64,000 bases of DNA from Microbacterium oxydans (lineage in GTDB: Bacteria; Actinomycetota; Actinomycetes; Actinomycetales; Microbacteriaceae), in the NCBI RefSeq assembly GCF_900095745.1, contig NZ_FMIR01000019.1:186001-250000 (forward strand), given 5' to 3'. The translations under genes were made by a program, and so were the position numbers. Positions 1 through 10,502 of the stretch are shown here, in pieces. Each line of letters begins with the position of its first letter. The first letter of the stretch is position 1. Below the pieces are notes generated by a model. The model ran no database searches. It saw nothing but the letters and a program-made list of their open reading frames with translations, and was not told where the DNA came from.

Positions 1-1232
1 GGCTGCAGGCGTCCGCGACGCTTGATGCGCTCGGGCTCGAACTGCAGCACACCGGTCTCGGAACCGATCACGACCAGGCCGTCGGTCGTCTCGGTCCAGC
101 GTCCGGGACGCAGACCGTTGCGGTCGAGCGTGGCGCCGACGAGCGTGCCGTCGGTGAAGATGAGGGCGGCCGGACCGTCCCACGGCTCCATCTGGTTGGA
201 GTGGTACTCGTAGAACGAGCGCAGCTCCGGCGTGATGTCGGCCTGCTTCTCGTACGCCTCGGGAACCATCATCATGATGGCGTGCGGCAGACTGCGCCCG
301 GTCAGGGTCAGCAGCTCGAGCACCTCGTCGAACGACGCGGAGTCGCTGGCGCCGTCGGTGCAGATCGGAAGCAGCGGCTGGATGTCGCCGAGAAGCTCGG
401 ACTCGAGCTGCGACTGGCGGGCGCGCATCCAGTTGCGGTTTCCGCCGACCGTGTTGATCTCGCCGTTGTGGGCGAGCATGCGCAGAGGCTGCGCGAGCGG
501 CCACGACGGGAAGGTGTTCGTGGAGTAGCGGGAATGCACGACGGCCAGCTCCGAGGCGAAGCGCTCGTCCTGCAGGTCGGGGTAGAACGGTTCGAGCTGC
601 AGCGTCGTGACCATGCCCTTGTACCCGAGGGTGCGGGCCGAGAGGGAGACGAAGTAGGCGCCGAGCTCGTGTCCGGCGCGCTTGCGCAGGCGGTAGGCGA
701 CGCGGTCGAGGGCGATGCCCGTCAGAGGGGCATCGGTGTGGGTCGCTCCGCCGGCGCTGACGAACAGCTGCTCGAAGGCAGGACGCGCCTCATCGGCGAG
801 CTTGCCGAGGTTCTCGTTGGCGGTGGGAACCTCGCGCCAGCCGAGGACGCGAAGTCCCTCGGAGCGGGCGATCTTCTCGATCCCGGCTTTCTGCTGGCGG
901 CGCTCGCTCGAATCGCGAGGCAGGAAGGCCAGTCCAGCGGCGTACTCCCCCACGGGCGGCAGTTCGAAGCCGACGACTGCGCGGAGGAATGCATCGGGCA
1001 TCTGCGTCAGGATGCCGGCGCCGTCCCCGGTGCCCGCATCGGAGCCGATGGCTCCGCGGTGCTCCAGGTTGCGCAGGGCCTCGAGGGCCAACGCGATGAT
1101 GTCGTGCCCGGCTTCGCCGCGCAGGGTCGCGACCATGGCGAGGCCGCAGGCGTCTTTTTCGAACGCCGGGTTGTACATGCCCTGCTTCGGGGGGTAGGCG
1201 CCGGACGCGCCGTAGGGTGGCTGGAAATACAC
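1..1232 (-). CDS. gltB: Glutamate synthase large subunit, N-terminal part (cut by window edge)
   Basis: The N-terminal 410 residues of the large subunit of NADPH glutamate synthase, which makes two glutamates from glutamine and 2-oxoglutarate. The visible part is the class II glutamine amidotransferase domain. The start is GTG (VYFQPPYG), and the sequence DACGLAMVAT places the likely catalytic cysteine at residue 29, which would become N-terminal after propeptide removal as in this family. Other family-typical stretches are LRNLEHRGAIGSDAGTGDG, HSRYSTNTFPSWPLAQP and NGEINTVGGNRNWM. The synthase, FMN and iron-sulfur parts lie beyond position 1. It follows lgt on the same strand after about 90 bases, enough for its own promoter. 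I found no phased GlnR half-sites in that gap. The identification is safe; only the exact start is uncertain. Confidence 0.96.
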   Translation of the reverse strand, partial: MYFQPPYGASGAYPPKQGMYNPAFEKDACGLAMVATLRGEAGHDIIALALEALRNLEHRGAIGSDAGTGDGAGILTQMPDAFLRAVVGFELPPVGEYAAGLAFLPRDSSERRQQKAGIEKIARSEGLRVLGWREVPTANENLGKLADEARPAFEQLFVSAGGATHTDAPLTGIALDRVAYRLRKRAGHELGAYFVSLSARTLGYKGMVTTLQLEPFYPDLQDERFASELAVVHSRYSTNTFPSWPLAQPLRMLAHNGEINTVGGNRNWMRARQSQLESELLGDIQPLLPICTDGASDSASFDEVLELLTLTGRSLPHAIMMMVPEAYEKQADITPELRSFYEYHSNQMEPWDGPAALIFTDGTLVGATLDRNGLRPGRWTETTDGLVVIGSETGVLQFEPERIKRRGRLQ

Positions 1233-1305
1233 CAGTTACCGTCCTCAGATCTTCAGTGAAACCCGGGGACGACGTCGGCCCGCTCGTTCAGTGCAATGGT
1301 TCTCC

Positions 1306-1320
1306 CGCCACGAGGTGGCG
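1306..1320 (-). terminator. Short hairpin just after lgt
   Basis: CGCCAC and GTGGCG form a perfect six-base stem around a three-base loop, four bases past the lgt stop codon on the minus strand. No T-run follows. It may end lgt transcripts before gltB or simply be chance. Confidence 0.3.
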
Positions 1321-1323
1321 TTG

Positions 1324-2349
1324 TTATCGGGAGCCGTTCTCGCTCGTGGGAGCAGTGCTTGTGGCAGTGGCTCCTGCGGTGACTTCCTCGGTCGGAGGCT
1401 CGCTCACGTCCACGAAGTCAGAGGGATTGTTCTGCGATTGTACATCAGCGTCGGCGTCGGTCTTCTCGCGTCCCGGCTGGTACGGCGAGGGCTCGAGACC
1501 GGGGTGACGACGCGTCTGCACGACGAGGATCACCAGCCCGACGACGACGCCGATGATCGCCGCCCAGACGTTGCTGCGCAGGCCCAGGATGATCTCGCTC
1601 GGATCGATGCGGATCGACTCCCAGACGATGCGGCCCGCGCTGTACCAGATGAGGTAGATCGCGAACAGGCGTCCCCACTGGAAGAACAGCTTGCGGCCGA
1701 GCCACAGGAGCACCAGTACGCCCAGGCCGTTCCAGATCACCTCGTAGAGGAAGGTCGGGTGGAACAGGGTGCCCTCGGGCAGACCGGCAGGGAATGCCGA
1801 GTTCGTCGACTCGATCTCCAGCCCCCACGGCAGGTCGGTGGGAAGGCCGAAGAGCTCGTGGTTGAACCAGTTGCCGAAGCGGCCCATGGCCTGAGCGAGC
1901 AGCAGACCGGGCGCCAGCGCGTCGGCGAACGTCCAGAAGCGGATGCCCGTCCATCGGCAGCCGAGGTACGCGCCGATCGCGCCGCCGATCAGAGCGCCGA
2001 AGATCGCGATCCCGCCCTCCCAGATGGCCCACACCGAACCGGGCTCGAACGGGTTCCAGGTGTTCCTGCCCTCGCCGAAGTAGAAGTTCGGGTGGGTGAG
2101 CACGTGGAAGATTCGGGCACCGATGATGGCCAGCGGCACGGCGAGGATCGAGATGTCGATCACGACCCACGGCTCCGCTCCGCGCTTGGTCAGGCGGTAG
2201 TTGGTCAGCAGCGTCGCCGCGATGATGCCCGCGATGATGCACAGCGCGTAGAAGTGGATCCGTACGGGTCCGAGGTCGATGTACGACACCGGAGGGCTCG
2301 GGATGCTGGCGAGCACGTTGGTGACGGTGCTGGGGAACGCGAGTGACAT
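1324..2349 (-). CDS. lgt: Prolipoprotein diacylglyceryl transferase
   Basis: Membrane enzyme that moves diacylglycerol from phosphatidylglycerol to the lipobox cysteine of prolipoproteins. The protein has 341 residues from ATG (MSLAFPSTVTNV); the frame is open further upstream but that part overlaps trpA and is a shadow. Hydrophobic segments alternate through residues 20-270. Family landmarks are EGGIAIFGALIGG, the signature GRFGNWFNHELFGLP near residue 153, and LFHPTFLYEVIWN. A hydrophilic tail of about 60 residues (after TRRHPGLEPSPYQPG), rich in Asp, Glu, Thr and Pro, extends past the conserved core, a tail type often seen in actinobacterial Lgt. It lies ten bases downstream of trpA, so it is probably the last gene of the trp operon, a common actinobacterial arrangement. 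Confidence 0.96.
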   Translation of the reverse strand: MSLAFPSTVTNVLASIPSPPVSYIDLGPVRIHFYALCIIAGIIAATLLTNYRLTKRGAEPWVVIDISILAVPLAIIGARIFHVLTHPNFYFGEGRNTWNPFEPGSVWAIWEGGIAIFGALIGGAIGAYLGCRWTGIRFWTFADALAPGLLLAQAMGRFGNWFNHELFGLPTDLPWGLEIESTNSAFPAGLPEGTLFHPTFLYEVIWNGLGVLVLLWLGRKLFFQWGRLFAIYLIWYSAGRIVWESIRIDPSEIILGLRSNVWAAIIGVVVGLVILVVQTRRHPGLEPSPYQPGREKTDADADVQSQNNPSDFVDVSEPPTEEVTAGATATSTAPTSENGSR

Positions 2350-2359
2350 GAGTGCGATT

Positions 2360-3159
2360 CTAGTTCTCGGTATCGGGGCGCGCCGACGCGGTGCCGGCTG
2401 CCAGGTTTCGGGTGACCTCGCCGAGGGCGGGGACGCCGCCGTCACGGAGAGCGCGGACCAGTGCGGTCCCGACGATGGCGCCGTCGGCGTACTCCGACAC
2501 ACCGGCGATCTGTTCGGCGGTGGAGATGCCGATGCCCACGCACGCGCGGTGCGCCCCGTGTGCGCGGAGGCGGCCGACCAGGGTGCGGGCGGCGCGGTCG
2601 AGTTCGGCGCGCTCCCCCGTGATGCCCATGGTCGAGACCGTGTAGACGAAACCGGTGGACGACTTCACCACGAGGTCGAGCCGCTCGTCGGACGAGGTGG
2701 GGGCTGCGAGGAACACCCGATCGAGACCGGTCCGCTCACTGGCGGCGATCCACTCCCCTGCGGCGTCGGGCGTGATGTCAGGTGTGATGAGCCCCGCGCC
2801 GCCCGCGGCGAGCAGGTCGTCGGCGTAGCGGTCGACGCCGTACTGCATGACGGGGTTCCAGTACGTCATCACGAGGACGGGCACGTCGGTGGCCTCGGTG
2901 ATCGCACGGATCGCCGTGAAGAGGTCGGCCATCCGGAACCCCGCGGCGAGAGCCGTGGTGGTCGCCTCCTGGATGATCGCGCCGTCCATCACCGGGTCGC
3001 TGTACGGCGGGCCCAGCTCAATGATGTCGACGCCGTTCTCGGCCAGGGCGATGGCGGCCTGGATGCTCGTCTCGAGGTCGGGGAAACCGACCGGCAGATA
3101 TCCGACGAAGGCGCTGCGACCGGCGTCCTGTGCGCGCTGGATCGCCTGTTCGACGCGAC

Positions 3160-3163
<4 letters not shown>
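2360..3163 (-). CDS. trpA: Tryptophan synthase alpha chain
   Basis: Splits indole-3-glycerol phosphate into indole and glyceraldehyde 3-phosphate, passing indole to TrpB. It is a 267-residue TIM barrel, the usual length. [15 protein letters not shown] carries the catalytic glutamate and the PYSDP aspartate, and GIGISTAEQ plus [13 protein letters not shown] near the end form the phosphate-binding loops. The ATG overlaps the trpB stop as ATGA, so the two chains are translationally coupled, as suits a 1:1 complex. Confidence 0.97.
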
Positions 3164-4427
<1,264 letters not shown>

Positions 4428-4431
<4 letters not shown>

Positions 4432-5201
4432 GCCTCCAGGAAACTCTTGAGGGTGGCGACGGGATCGCCGGTCACGAGCGCCTCGCCGATCAGGACGACG
4501 TCGGCGCCGGCGGAGCGGTAGTGCACCACATCGGCGGGCGTGAGCACCGCAGATTCGGCGATCTTGACCGCGGTCGTCGGGATGCGGTCGACCAGGCGTC
4601 CGAACAGGTCGCGGTCGAGCTCGAGGGTCTTCAGATCGCGTGCGTTCACACCGATCAGCGGGGCGCCCAGGTCGATCGCGGCCTCGAGCTCGTCGGCCGA
4701 ATGCGTCTCGACGAGAGGCGTCATGCCCAGCTCGCCGACGAAGCCGAACAGATCCCGAAGGACATCTGGTTCGAGACCGGCGACGATCAGCAGCACCAGA
4801 TCGGCGCCCGCGGCTCGAGCCTCGAGCACCTGATAGCGGGTGGCGATGAAGTCCTTGCGCAACACCGGCAGTGACACGCGGGCCGTGACGGCCTCGAGGT
4901 CGGCCAGGCTGCCGCCGAAGCGACGCTCCTCCGTGAGCACGCTGATCGCCGAGGCTCCGCCCGTCTCATACAGGGATGCCTGCAGAGCAGGGTCGGGGAT
5001 CTCGGCGAGTGCGCCACGCGACGGGCTCGCTCGCTTGACCTCGGCGATGATCTTGACGCGATCGGCGGGGGCGAGGAACGAGAGTGCGTCCTTGGCGGCC
5101 GGGCGCGCGAGCGCCGCGCGTTCGACCGCATCCAGCGGGCGCGACAGAGCACGACGCTCAGCGTCTGCGACTGCGCCGGCCGTCAGGTCGGCGAGCACCA
5201 T
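4428..5201 (-). CDS. trpC: Indole-3-glycerol phosphate synthase
   Basis: Ring-closing decarboxylase that turns CdRP into indole-3-glycerol phosphate. I chose the ATG at 5201 ([15 protein letters not shown]), giving 257 residues, because it overlaps the stop of the upstream small gene by one base (TAATG); the longer open frame upstream lacks family similarity. Motifs are [13 protein letters not shown] with the catalytic lysine, VLRKDFI, and [14 protein letters not shown]. It is not fused to TrpF, as usual in actinobacteria where PriA/HisA covers that step. TrpE, TrpG and TrpD are not encoded in this window. Confidence 0.96.
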
Positions 5202-5431
5202 TAGTGCGCCTTCGGAGCGTACTTCGGACCCTTCACGCCGTAACCGGCCCTGGCGAGCACCCAACCCGCGATCGCACCGATCGGGACGAGCACCAGCGAG
5301 ATCATGACGAGCACCGGCTGCTCGAAGCAGAACGCGACTGTGGCGGCGGCGACGCCGACCAGCATGATGACCACGGCGGTCCAGGCTGCAGGCGAGTGTC
5401 CGTGGCCGGGATCGGCGATCGGGTTGGTCAT
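5201..5431 (-). CDS. HGxxPAAW family small membrane protein
   Basis: A 76-residue protein with the motif HGHSPAAW at about residues 10-17, followed by two hydrophobic helices (WTAVVIMLVGVAAATVAF and VLVMISLVLVPIGAIAGWVL) and a lysine-rich tail. It matches the actinobacterial HGxxPAAW family, which has no assigned function and commonly sits between a Trp-associated membrane protein and trpC, as here. A strong GGAGGAG ribosome site lies just before the ATG. Its stop shares one base with the trpC start. Conservation in the trp operon suggests a membrane role tied to it, but that is only inference. Confidence 0.85.
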   Translation of the reverse strand: MTNPIADPGHGHSPAAWTAVVIMLVGVAAATVAFCFEQPVLVMISLVLVPIGAIAGWVLARAGYGVKGPKYAPKAH

Positions 5432-5478
5432 GTTCTCCTCCGGGGGACGACGTGCAGTTCGGAATCAGTCTATCGGGG

Positions 5479-6066
5479 TCAATGCGTCGGATCGGTTCCT
5501 CGGGACAGGTCGTCCCAGGAATCGACTGCGTCCACGGGCCCTTCGTGTGCGGCTTCGACGTGGTCGGTGCGATACCGTCGGCCGCCCGCCTTCCAGCCGC
5601 GCCAGGTCGTGAGGACCACCACCGATGCAGCGAGCAGGATCACCCATCCGACGAGGGCGATGTACGGCCACGCCGACGGCACGATGCTCGTGACGACCTC
5701 GTGGACCGCGCCACCACCGGCGAGACCCGTGACCTCGGTCACGGTCGCGGCGACGGCGTCGAAAGGCTCGGTGAGCAGGAGCTGGATCGTCGACCAGCCG
5801 AGGAACAGCGCCGTCGCTGCCGCGAGCACGCCGAAGACGAGGCGCACGACCTTGCCGGAGATGGCGAGGGCCGCACCGAGGGCGAGCACCGCCAGGCTGA
5901 GCGGAGCGAGCAGTACCAGGGCGGAGGCTCCCGGAACCAGGATCGCCTCGCCGGCATCCGCACGCTCCACCGTCAACCACGTCTGGGTCGACGAGATGAT
6001 GCCGATCGCACCGGCGAGCAGGAAGCCGGAGACGGAGAGCGAGCGACCGCGCTGTGCGAAGCTCAT
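5479..6066 (-). CDS. Trp biosynthesis-associated membrane protein
   Basis: A 195-residue membrane protein resembling the actinobacterial Trp operon-associated family (TIGR02234 type). From ATG ([14 protein letters not shown]) it has four likely helices: about residues 11-30, 45-75, 80-105 and 135-160. The N-terminal pattern of a helix ending in STQTWLTV is typical. The function is unknown. The ATG overlaps the hisI stop as ATGA, so here it follows hisI directly, whereas trpE normally stands between them. Confidence 0.82.
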   Translation of the reverse strand: MSFAQRGRSLSVSGFLLAGAIGIISSTQTWLTVERADAGEAILVPGASALVLLAPLSLAVLALGAALAISGKVVRLVFGVLAAATALFLGWSTIQLLLTEPFDAVAATVTEVTGLAGGGAVHEVVTSIVPSAWPYIALVGWVILLAASVVVLTTWRGWKAGGRRYRTDHVEAAHEGPVDAVDSWDDLSRGTDPTH

Positions 6067-6422
6067 GCCTGATCCGTTCCCGTGGTGGCCTCGAGATCGG
6101 TGGTGTCGAAACAGGTGCGCGTGCCCGTGTGGCAGGCGGGGCCGGTCTGGGCGACCAGGAGCAGGATGGCATCGCCGTCGCAGTCGAGGCGCGCCTCGTG
6201 CACCACCTGGATGTGGCCCGACGTGTCGCCCTTGCGCCAGTACTCCTGGCGGGACCGGGACCAGTAGGTCGCCCGCCCCGAAGTCAGCGTGCGCCGCAGC
6301 GCCTCGGCGTCGACCCACGCGAGCATCAGCACCTCATGCGTGTCGAACTGCTGCACGATCACGGGCGCCAGTCCGTCTGCATTGAAGGCGACCTGCGCGA
6401 TGCGGTCTTCCACGGCGGTCAT
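6063..6422 (-). CDS. hisI: Phosphoribosyl-AMP cyclohydrolase
   Basis: Third step of histidine synthesis, opening the purine ring of PR-AMP. It has 119 residues, monofunctional, without the HisE domain, which is a separate gene at 8061-8324. Metal ligands are visible in [12 protein letters not shown] and in [12 protein letters not shown] (the zinc cysteines). It overlaps hisF by ATGA at its start and the Trp membrane protein at its end. Confidence 0.95.
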   Translation of the reverse strand: MTAVEDRIAQVAFNADGLAPVIVQQFDTHEVLMLAWVDAEALRRTLTSGRATYWSRSRQEYWRKGDTSGHIQVVHEARLDCDGDAILLLVAQTGPACHTGTRTCFDTTDLEATTGTDQA

Positions 6423-7180
6423 CGAACCACCACACCCTCTGCGCGCAGGGCGTCCTTGACGTCACCGACGGTGAGTGCACCCGTGTGGAAGACGCTCGCC
6501 GCGAGCACGGCATCGGCTCCGGCTTTGATGGCCGGCGCGAAATCGGACACCTGACCGGCGCCGCCCGACGCGATCACCGGCACGGACGCGGCTTCTCGCA
6601 TGAGTCGTACGAGCTCGAGGTCGAACCCGTCGCGCGTGCCGTCGGCATCGATCGAGTTGACCAGCAGTTCACCCGCGCCCCGCTCGACGGCCTCTCGCGC
6701 CCAGGCGACCGCGTCGAGGGTGGTCTGCGTGCGACCACCGTGCGTCGTGACGACGAAGCCGGAGGGCGTGGTCGGCGCGCGCTTCACGTCGAGCGACAGG
6801 ACGAGCACCTGTGCGCCGAAGCGGTCCGCGATCTCGCCGATCAACTCGGGGCGTGCGATGGCAGCCGAGTTGACCCCCACCTTGTCGGCGCCGACCGAGA
6901 GCAGCCGGGCGACGTCTTCGGCGCTGCGCACTCCCCCGCCGACCGTCAGCGGCACGAACACCTGCTCGGCGGTGCGCTGCACGACGTCGTAGGTCGTGGC
7001 TCGGGCATCGACCGTGGCGGTCACATCGAGGAACGTGATCTCGTCGGCACCCTGGGCCGCATAGTGCCTGGCGAGTTCGACCGGGTCGCCCATGTCGCGC
7101 AGATTCTCGAAGTTCACACCCTTGACCACACGGCCTTCGGCCACATCCAGACACGGGATGACACGGCTGGCGAGAGTCAT
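6419..7180 (-). CDS. hisF: Imidazole glycerol phosphate synthase cyclase subunit
   Basis: Cyclase subunit that uses ammonia from HisH to form imidazole glycerol phosphate and AICAR. It has 253 residues from ATG ([19 protein letters not shown]). The catalytic aspartates are in PCLDV (residue 11) and LSLDVKRAP. The frame stays open upstream but the ATG at 7180 overlaps the hisG stop by one base (TGATG), which fits the rest of the operon. HisH, HisA, HisB, HisC and HisD are not in this window. Confidence 0.96.
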   Translation of the reverse strand: MTLASRVIPCLDVAEGRVVKGVNFENLRDMGDPVELARHYAAQGADEITFLDVTATVDARATTYDVVQRTAEQVFVPLTVGGGVRSAEDVARLLSVGADKVGVNSAAIARPELIGEIADRFGAQVLVLSLDVKRAPTTPSGFVVTTHGGRTQTTLDAVAWAREAVERGAGELLVNSIDADGTRDGFDLELVRLMREAASVPVIASGGAGQVSDFAPAIKAGADAVLAASVFHTGALTVGDVKDALRAEGVVVR

Positions 7181-8022
7181 CAGAGCCTCGCGTTGTGGAT
7201 GGCGGTGACCAGGATGGCGCGAGCGCCGAGCGCATAGAGCGCATCCATGACCGGGTTGACCCGCGTGCGCGCGACCATGACGCGTACGGCCACCCATTCC
7301 GGGTCGCGCAGCGGTGAGACGGTCGGCGACTCGACGCCACCGGCGATCTTCACGGCCTCATCGAGGAGAGCGACCGGCAGGTCGTAGTCGATCATCACGA
7401 AACGGCGAGCGACCATGACGCCGCGAAGCCGGCGCAGGAGCGTCTCGGCACCCTCGGCATCGGCGGGACCGGCGATGAGCACGGCCTCCGACTGCAAGAT
7501 GACCGGACCGAAGACCTCGAGCCCGGCCTGGCGGAGTGTGGTCCCTGTCTCGACGACATCGGCGACCGCGTCGGCCACACCGAGGCGGACGGCCGATTCG
7601 ACCGCTCCGTCGAGCGGAACGAGGTCGACCGCGATGTCGCGCTCGTCGAGGAACGCGTCGACCAGCCCCGGGTAGGAGGTGGCGATGCGAAGTCCGTCGA
7701 GCTCGGCCACGTCGGTGTAGCGGCCGGTGGGCGCCGCGAAGCGGAACGTGGATCCCGCGAAGCCGAGCGCCTCGATCTCGCGGGCACCGGGCATCCGCGC
7801 GTCGAGCAGCAGGTCACGGCCAGTGATGCCCACATCGATCGCGCCGGAGCCGACGTAGGTCGCGATGTCCTTGGGGCGGAGGAAGAAGAACTCGACGTCG
7901 TTCTCGGCGTCGATGACGTGGAGGGTCTTGGGGTCACGGCGACCGGCATAACCCGCCTCGGCGAGCATGTCGGCGGCGGTCTCGGAGAGTGAGCCCTTGT
8001 TGGGAACGGCGATGCGCAGCAT
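7180..8022 (-). CDS. hisG: ATP phosphoribosyltransferase (long form)
   Basis: Committed, feedback-regulated step of histidine synthesis: ATP plus PRPP. At 280 residues it is the long, hexameric form with a C-terminal regulatory domain ([15 protein letters not shown] onward), so no HisZ is needed. The N-terminus [14 protein letters not shown] and the loop [13 protein letters not shown] are family-typical, while [17 protein letters not shown] carries the PRPP site. It lies 38 bases after hisE. Confidence 0.96.
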   Translation of the reverse strand: MLRIAVPNKGSLSETAADMLAEAGYAGRRDPKTLHVIDAENDVEFFFLRPKDIATYVGSGAIDVGITGRDLLLDARMPGAREIEALGFAGSTFRFAAPTGRYTDVAELDGLRIATSYPGLVDAFLDERDIAVDLVPLDGAVESAVRLGVADAVADVVETGTTLRQAGLEVFGPVILQSEAVLIAGPADAEGAETLLRRLRGVMVARRFVMIDYDLPVALLDEAVKIAGGVESPTVSPLRDPEWVAVRVMVARTRVNPVMDALYALGARAILVTAIHNARL

Positions 8023-8060
8023 GGAGTGCTTTCAGTTCGAGAGGAGAGGAACGGAGCGCA

Positions 8061-8324
8061 TCACAGATGTCGGTAGACGTCCTGCAGGCTGAGACCCTTC
8101 GCGAGCATCATCACCTGGACGTGATAGAGGAGCTGCGAGATCTCCTCAGCGGCGGCCTCATCGGACTCGTACTCCGACGCCATCCACACCTCGGCGGCCT
8201 CTTCGACGATCTTCTTGCCGATCGTGTGCACGCCGCCGTCGAGCTCGGCGACCGTGCCCGATCCTTCGGGACGGGTCTCGGCCTTGACGCTGAGCTCGGC
8301 GAACAGCTCGTCGAAAGTCTTCAC
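8061..8324 (-). CDS. hisE: Phosphoribosyl-ATP pyrophosphatase
   Basis: Second step of histidine synthesis. An 87-residue all-alpha protein of the MazG-like fold, with family stretches [16 protein letters not shown], acidic metal ligands in the following helix ([17 protein letters not shown]) and a C-terminal [17 protein letters not shown]. The start is GTG at 8324 and overlaps the rpe stop as GTGA. Confidence 0.95.
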   Translation of the reverse strand: MKTFDELFAELSVKAETRPEGSGTVAELDGGVHTIGKKIVEEAAEVWMASEYESDEAAAEEISQLLYHVQVMMLAKGLSLQDVYRHL

Positions 8325-9001
8325 GATTCCAGGCTACCGGCTCGGGCGAGGTCTCTCAGCCGGGTGACGGCCGCTTCGACGTCGTCGGCGCCGTACACGG
8401 CCGAACCTGCCACGAAGGTGTCTGCGCCGGCAGCGGCGGCGTACTCGATCGTGCTATCCGAGATGCCGCCGTCGACCTGGAGCCAGACGGAGGATCCGCG
8501 CCGACGCGCCTCGTCGGCGAGGGATCGGAGCTTCGGCATCGTCTCGGGCATGAAGCTCTGTCCGCCGAACCCGGGCTCGACCGTCATCACGAGGATCTGA
8601 TCGAACTCGTCGAGCACGTCGAACAGCGAGTCGACCGGGGTCCCCGGCTTCACCGCGACGCCGGCCCGGGAGCCGATGTCGCGCAGCCGACGGGCGAGAG
8701 TCACCGGATCGGCCGCGGCCTCGAGGTGGAACGTGACGCTCGCCGCGCCGATCTCGGCGTATTCGGGAGCCCAGCGCTCCGGGTCGGTGATCATCAGGTG
8801 CACGTCGAGCGGGATCGGGCTGGTCGCCTGGATGCGCTCGACCATCTGCGGCCCGAACGTCAGATTGGGCACGAAGTGGTTGTCCATCACGTCGACATGC
8901 GCGAAGTCCGCTGTTGCGATGCGGGCGAGATCCGCCTGCAGGTTCACGAAGTCGGCGGCGAGGATGCTGGGGTTGATGCGCGGTGCGCGAGGCAGGTCCA
9001 C
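8321..9001 (-). CDS. rpe: Ribulose-phosphate 3-epimerase
   Basis: Interconverts ribulose 5-phosphate and xylulose 5-phosphate in the pentose phosphate pathway. The start is GTG at 9001 ([18 protein letters not shown]) with a purine-rich site upstream, giving 226 residues; the in-frame extension further upstream runs inside rsmB and is discarded. Catalytic and metal residues sit in [33 protein letters not shown] and QVDGGIS. It lies four bases after rsmB and feeds PRPP supply for the his and trp genes that follow. Confidence 0.95.
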   Translation of the reverse strand: MDLPRAPRINPSILAADFVNLQADLARIATADFAHVDVMDNHFVPNLTFGPQMVERIQATSPIPLDVHLMITDPERWAPEYAEIGAASVTFHLEAAADPVTLARRLRDIGSRAGVAVKPGTPVDSLFDVLDEFDQILVMTVEPGFGGQSFMPETMPKLRSLADEARRRGSSVWLQVDGGISDSTIEYAAAAGADTFVAGSAVYGADDVEAAVTRLRDLARAGSLES

Positions 9002-9005
9002 GGTC

Positions 9006-10502
9006 CTAGTCTTCCTTCCCTGTGGTGATGACGGCTGCGGAGCGCTGCAGGAGCGCGAGGAACATCGCGTCGGTGCCGTGGCGATGCGGCCAGAGCTGTG
9101 CGCTGCCGGAACCGGAGCGCCCCTCGGTCGCGAGGTCGATCGGCGACCGCGAGACGTCGGCGATCGCTGCGCGCGCATCGAGCTCGACGATGTCGGTGCG
9201 CCCGCGCAGCACCTCCTGCACGACGCCCGTGGTCTCGGCGAGGTGGGGCGAGCATGTGACGTACGCGACGATCCCGCCCGGGGCGAGCGCGTCGAGCGCG
9301 GCGGAGAGCAGCTCCACCTGGAGCGGAACGAGCTCGGCGACATCGGCGGGCGACTTGCGCCATCGAGCCTCGGGCCGGCGACGCAGCGCCCCCAGCCCCG
9401 TGCACGGCGCGTCCACGAGGATCCGGTCGAACTCGCCGGCACGAGAGGCCGCGAGCTCGCGACCGTCCTGCTCGTGCACCACGATCTCGCCGGGGACGGC
9501 ACGGAGCGCCTTGCGCACCAGGCGCGCGCGGACGGGGACGACCTCGTTGGCCTCGAGGATCACGTCTTCCTGGAGCGCGATGGCCGCCAGGAGCGCGGTC
9601 TTCCCGCCGGGCCCGGCGCAGAGATCGAGCCAGCGCTCCCCCGCCGCGATCGGCGAGACGCCGGCCAGCGCGAGCGCGACGAGCTGGGAGCCCTCGTCCT
9701 GCACCCGAACCGTGCCTCCCGAGGCCTCGACCGACAGACGCGGATCGCCACCGGGAGATGCGTACGCCGTCGGCGCGTAGGGCAGACGAGGCTCGCCGGG
9801 GTCTGCGAGGCCGGGCAGAGCGACGAGCGTCACGTCGGGTGAGGCGTTGTCGGCCTCGAGGAGGGCGTCCAGTTCGGTGTCACGTCCTTCTGCGGCGAGA
9901 GCACGACGCAGAGCACGGATGACCCAGACCGGGTGCGCAGAACGCAGCGCCAGGCGCTCGTCATCGGAGCGGGCCTGCTCTTCGATGCGCTCCTGCCAGG
10001 TCTCCGCCGAATCCCGGGTGATGCGGCGCAGAACTGCATTCGCGAAACTTGACGCCCCCCGACCGGATTCGATGGCGACGAGGTTCACGGACTCGTTCAC
10101 CGCGGCGTGCGAGGCGACACGTGTCGCGAGCAGCTGGTGCACCGCGAGCCGGAGCGCATCGAGAACAGCCGGGTCGATGCCGTCGGTCGCGCGATCGGCC
10201 GCCGAAGCGATGATCGCGTCATACGTCCCGAGCCGTCGCAGGGTCCCGTAGGTCAGCTCGGTCGCGAGCGCCGCGTCCTGAGGCGTGAGCCTCGCCTCGG
10301 CGATGGCCGAAGGGAGCACGAGGTTCGCGTAGGCGTCGGTCTCGGAGACCGCGCGCAGCACGTCGTAGGCCACCCGTCTCGCGGGCTGCACGGTACGAGC
10401 GGGACCGCGCTGACCGCCGCGATGCCCCTCTGCCGAGCCTTGGGCGCCCCGCGGTCGGCCGTTCGACGGCGTGCTTCGACGGTTCCGTCGCTCGTCGCTC
10501 AT
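9006..10502 (-). CDS. rsmB: 16S rRNA m5C methyltransferase RsmB
   Basis: SAM-dependent enzyme for cytosine 967 type 16S rRNA modification. It has 498 residues from ATG (MSDERRNRRSTPSNG). A basic, glycine-rich N-terminal stretch of about 45 residues comes first, then a NusB-like RNA-binding domain (RRVAYDVLRAVSETDAYAN), then the methyltransferase domain with SAM motif LDLCAGPGGKTALLA, DAPCTGLGALRR and the nucleophile YVTCSPHLAET. The ATG overlaps the fmt stop (ATGA), a common fmt-rsmB pairing. Confidence 0.95.
   Translation of the reverse strand: MSDERRNRRSTPSNGRPRGAQGSAEGHRGGQRGPARTVQPARRVAYDVLRAVSETDAYANLVLPSAIAEARLTPQDAALATELTYGTLRRLGTYDAIIASAADRATDGIDPAVLDALRLAVHQLLATRVASHAAVNESVNLVAIESGRGASSFANAVLRRITRDSAETWQERIEEQARSDDERLALRSAHPVWVIRALRRALAAEGRDTELDALLEADNASPDVTLVALPGLADPGEPRLPYAPTAYASPGGDPRLSVEASGGTVRVQDEGSQLVALALAGVSPIAAGERWLDLCAGPGGKTALLAAIALQEDVILEANEVVPVRARLVRKALRAVPGEIVVHEQDGRELAASRAGEFDRILVDAPCTGLGALRRRPEARWRKSPADVAELVPLQVELLSAALDALAPGGIVAYVTCSPHLAETTGVVQEVLRGRTDIVELDARAAIADVSRSPIDLATEGRSGSGSAQLWPHRHGTDAMFLALLQRSAAVITTGKED

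Noticed and set aside
1233..1323. Possible GlnR site before gltB
   Set aside because: AC dinucleotides are present but none fall in 11-base phase.
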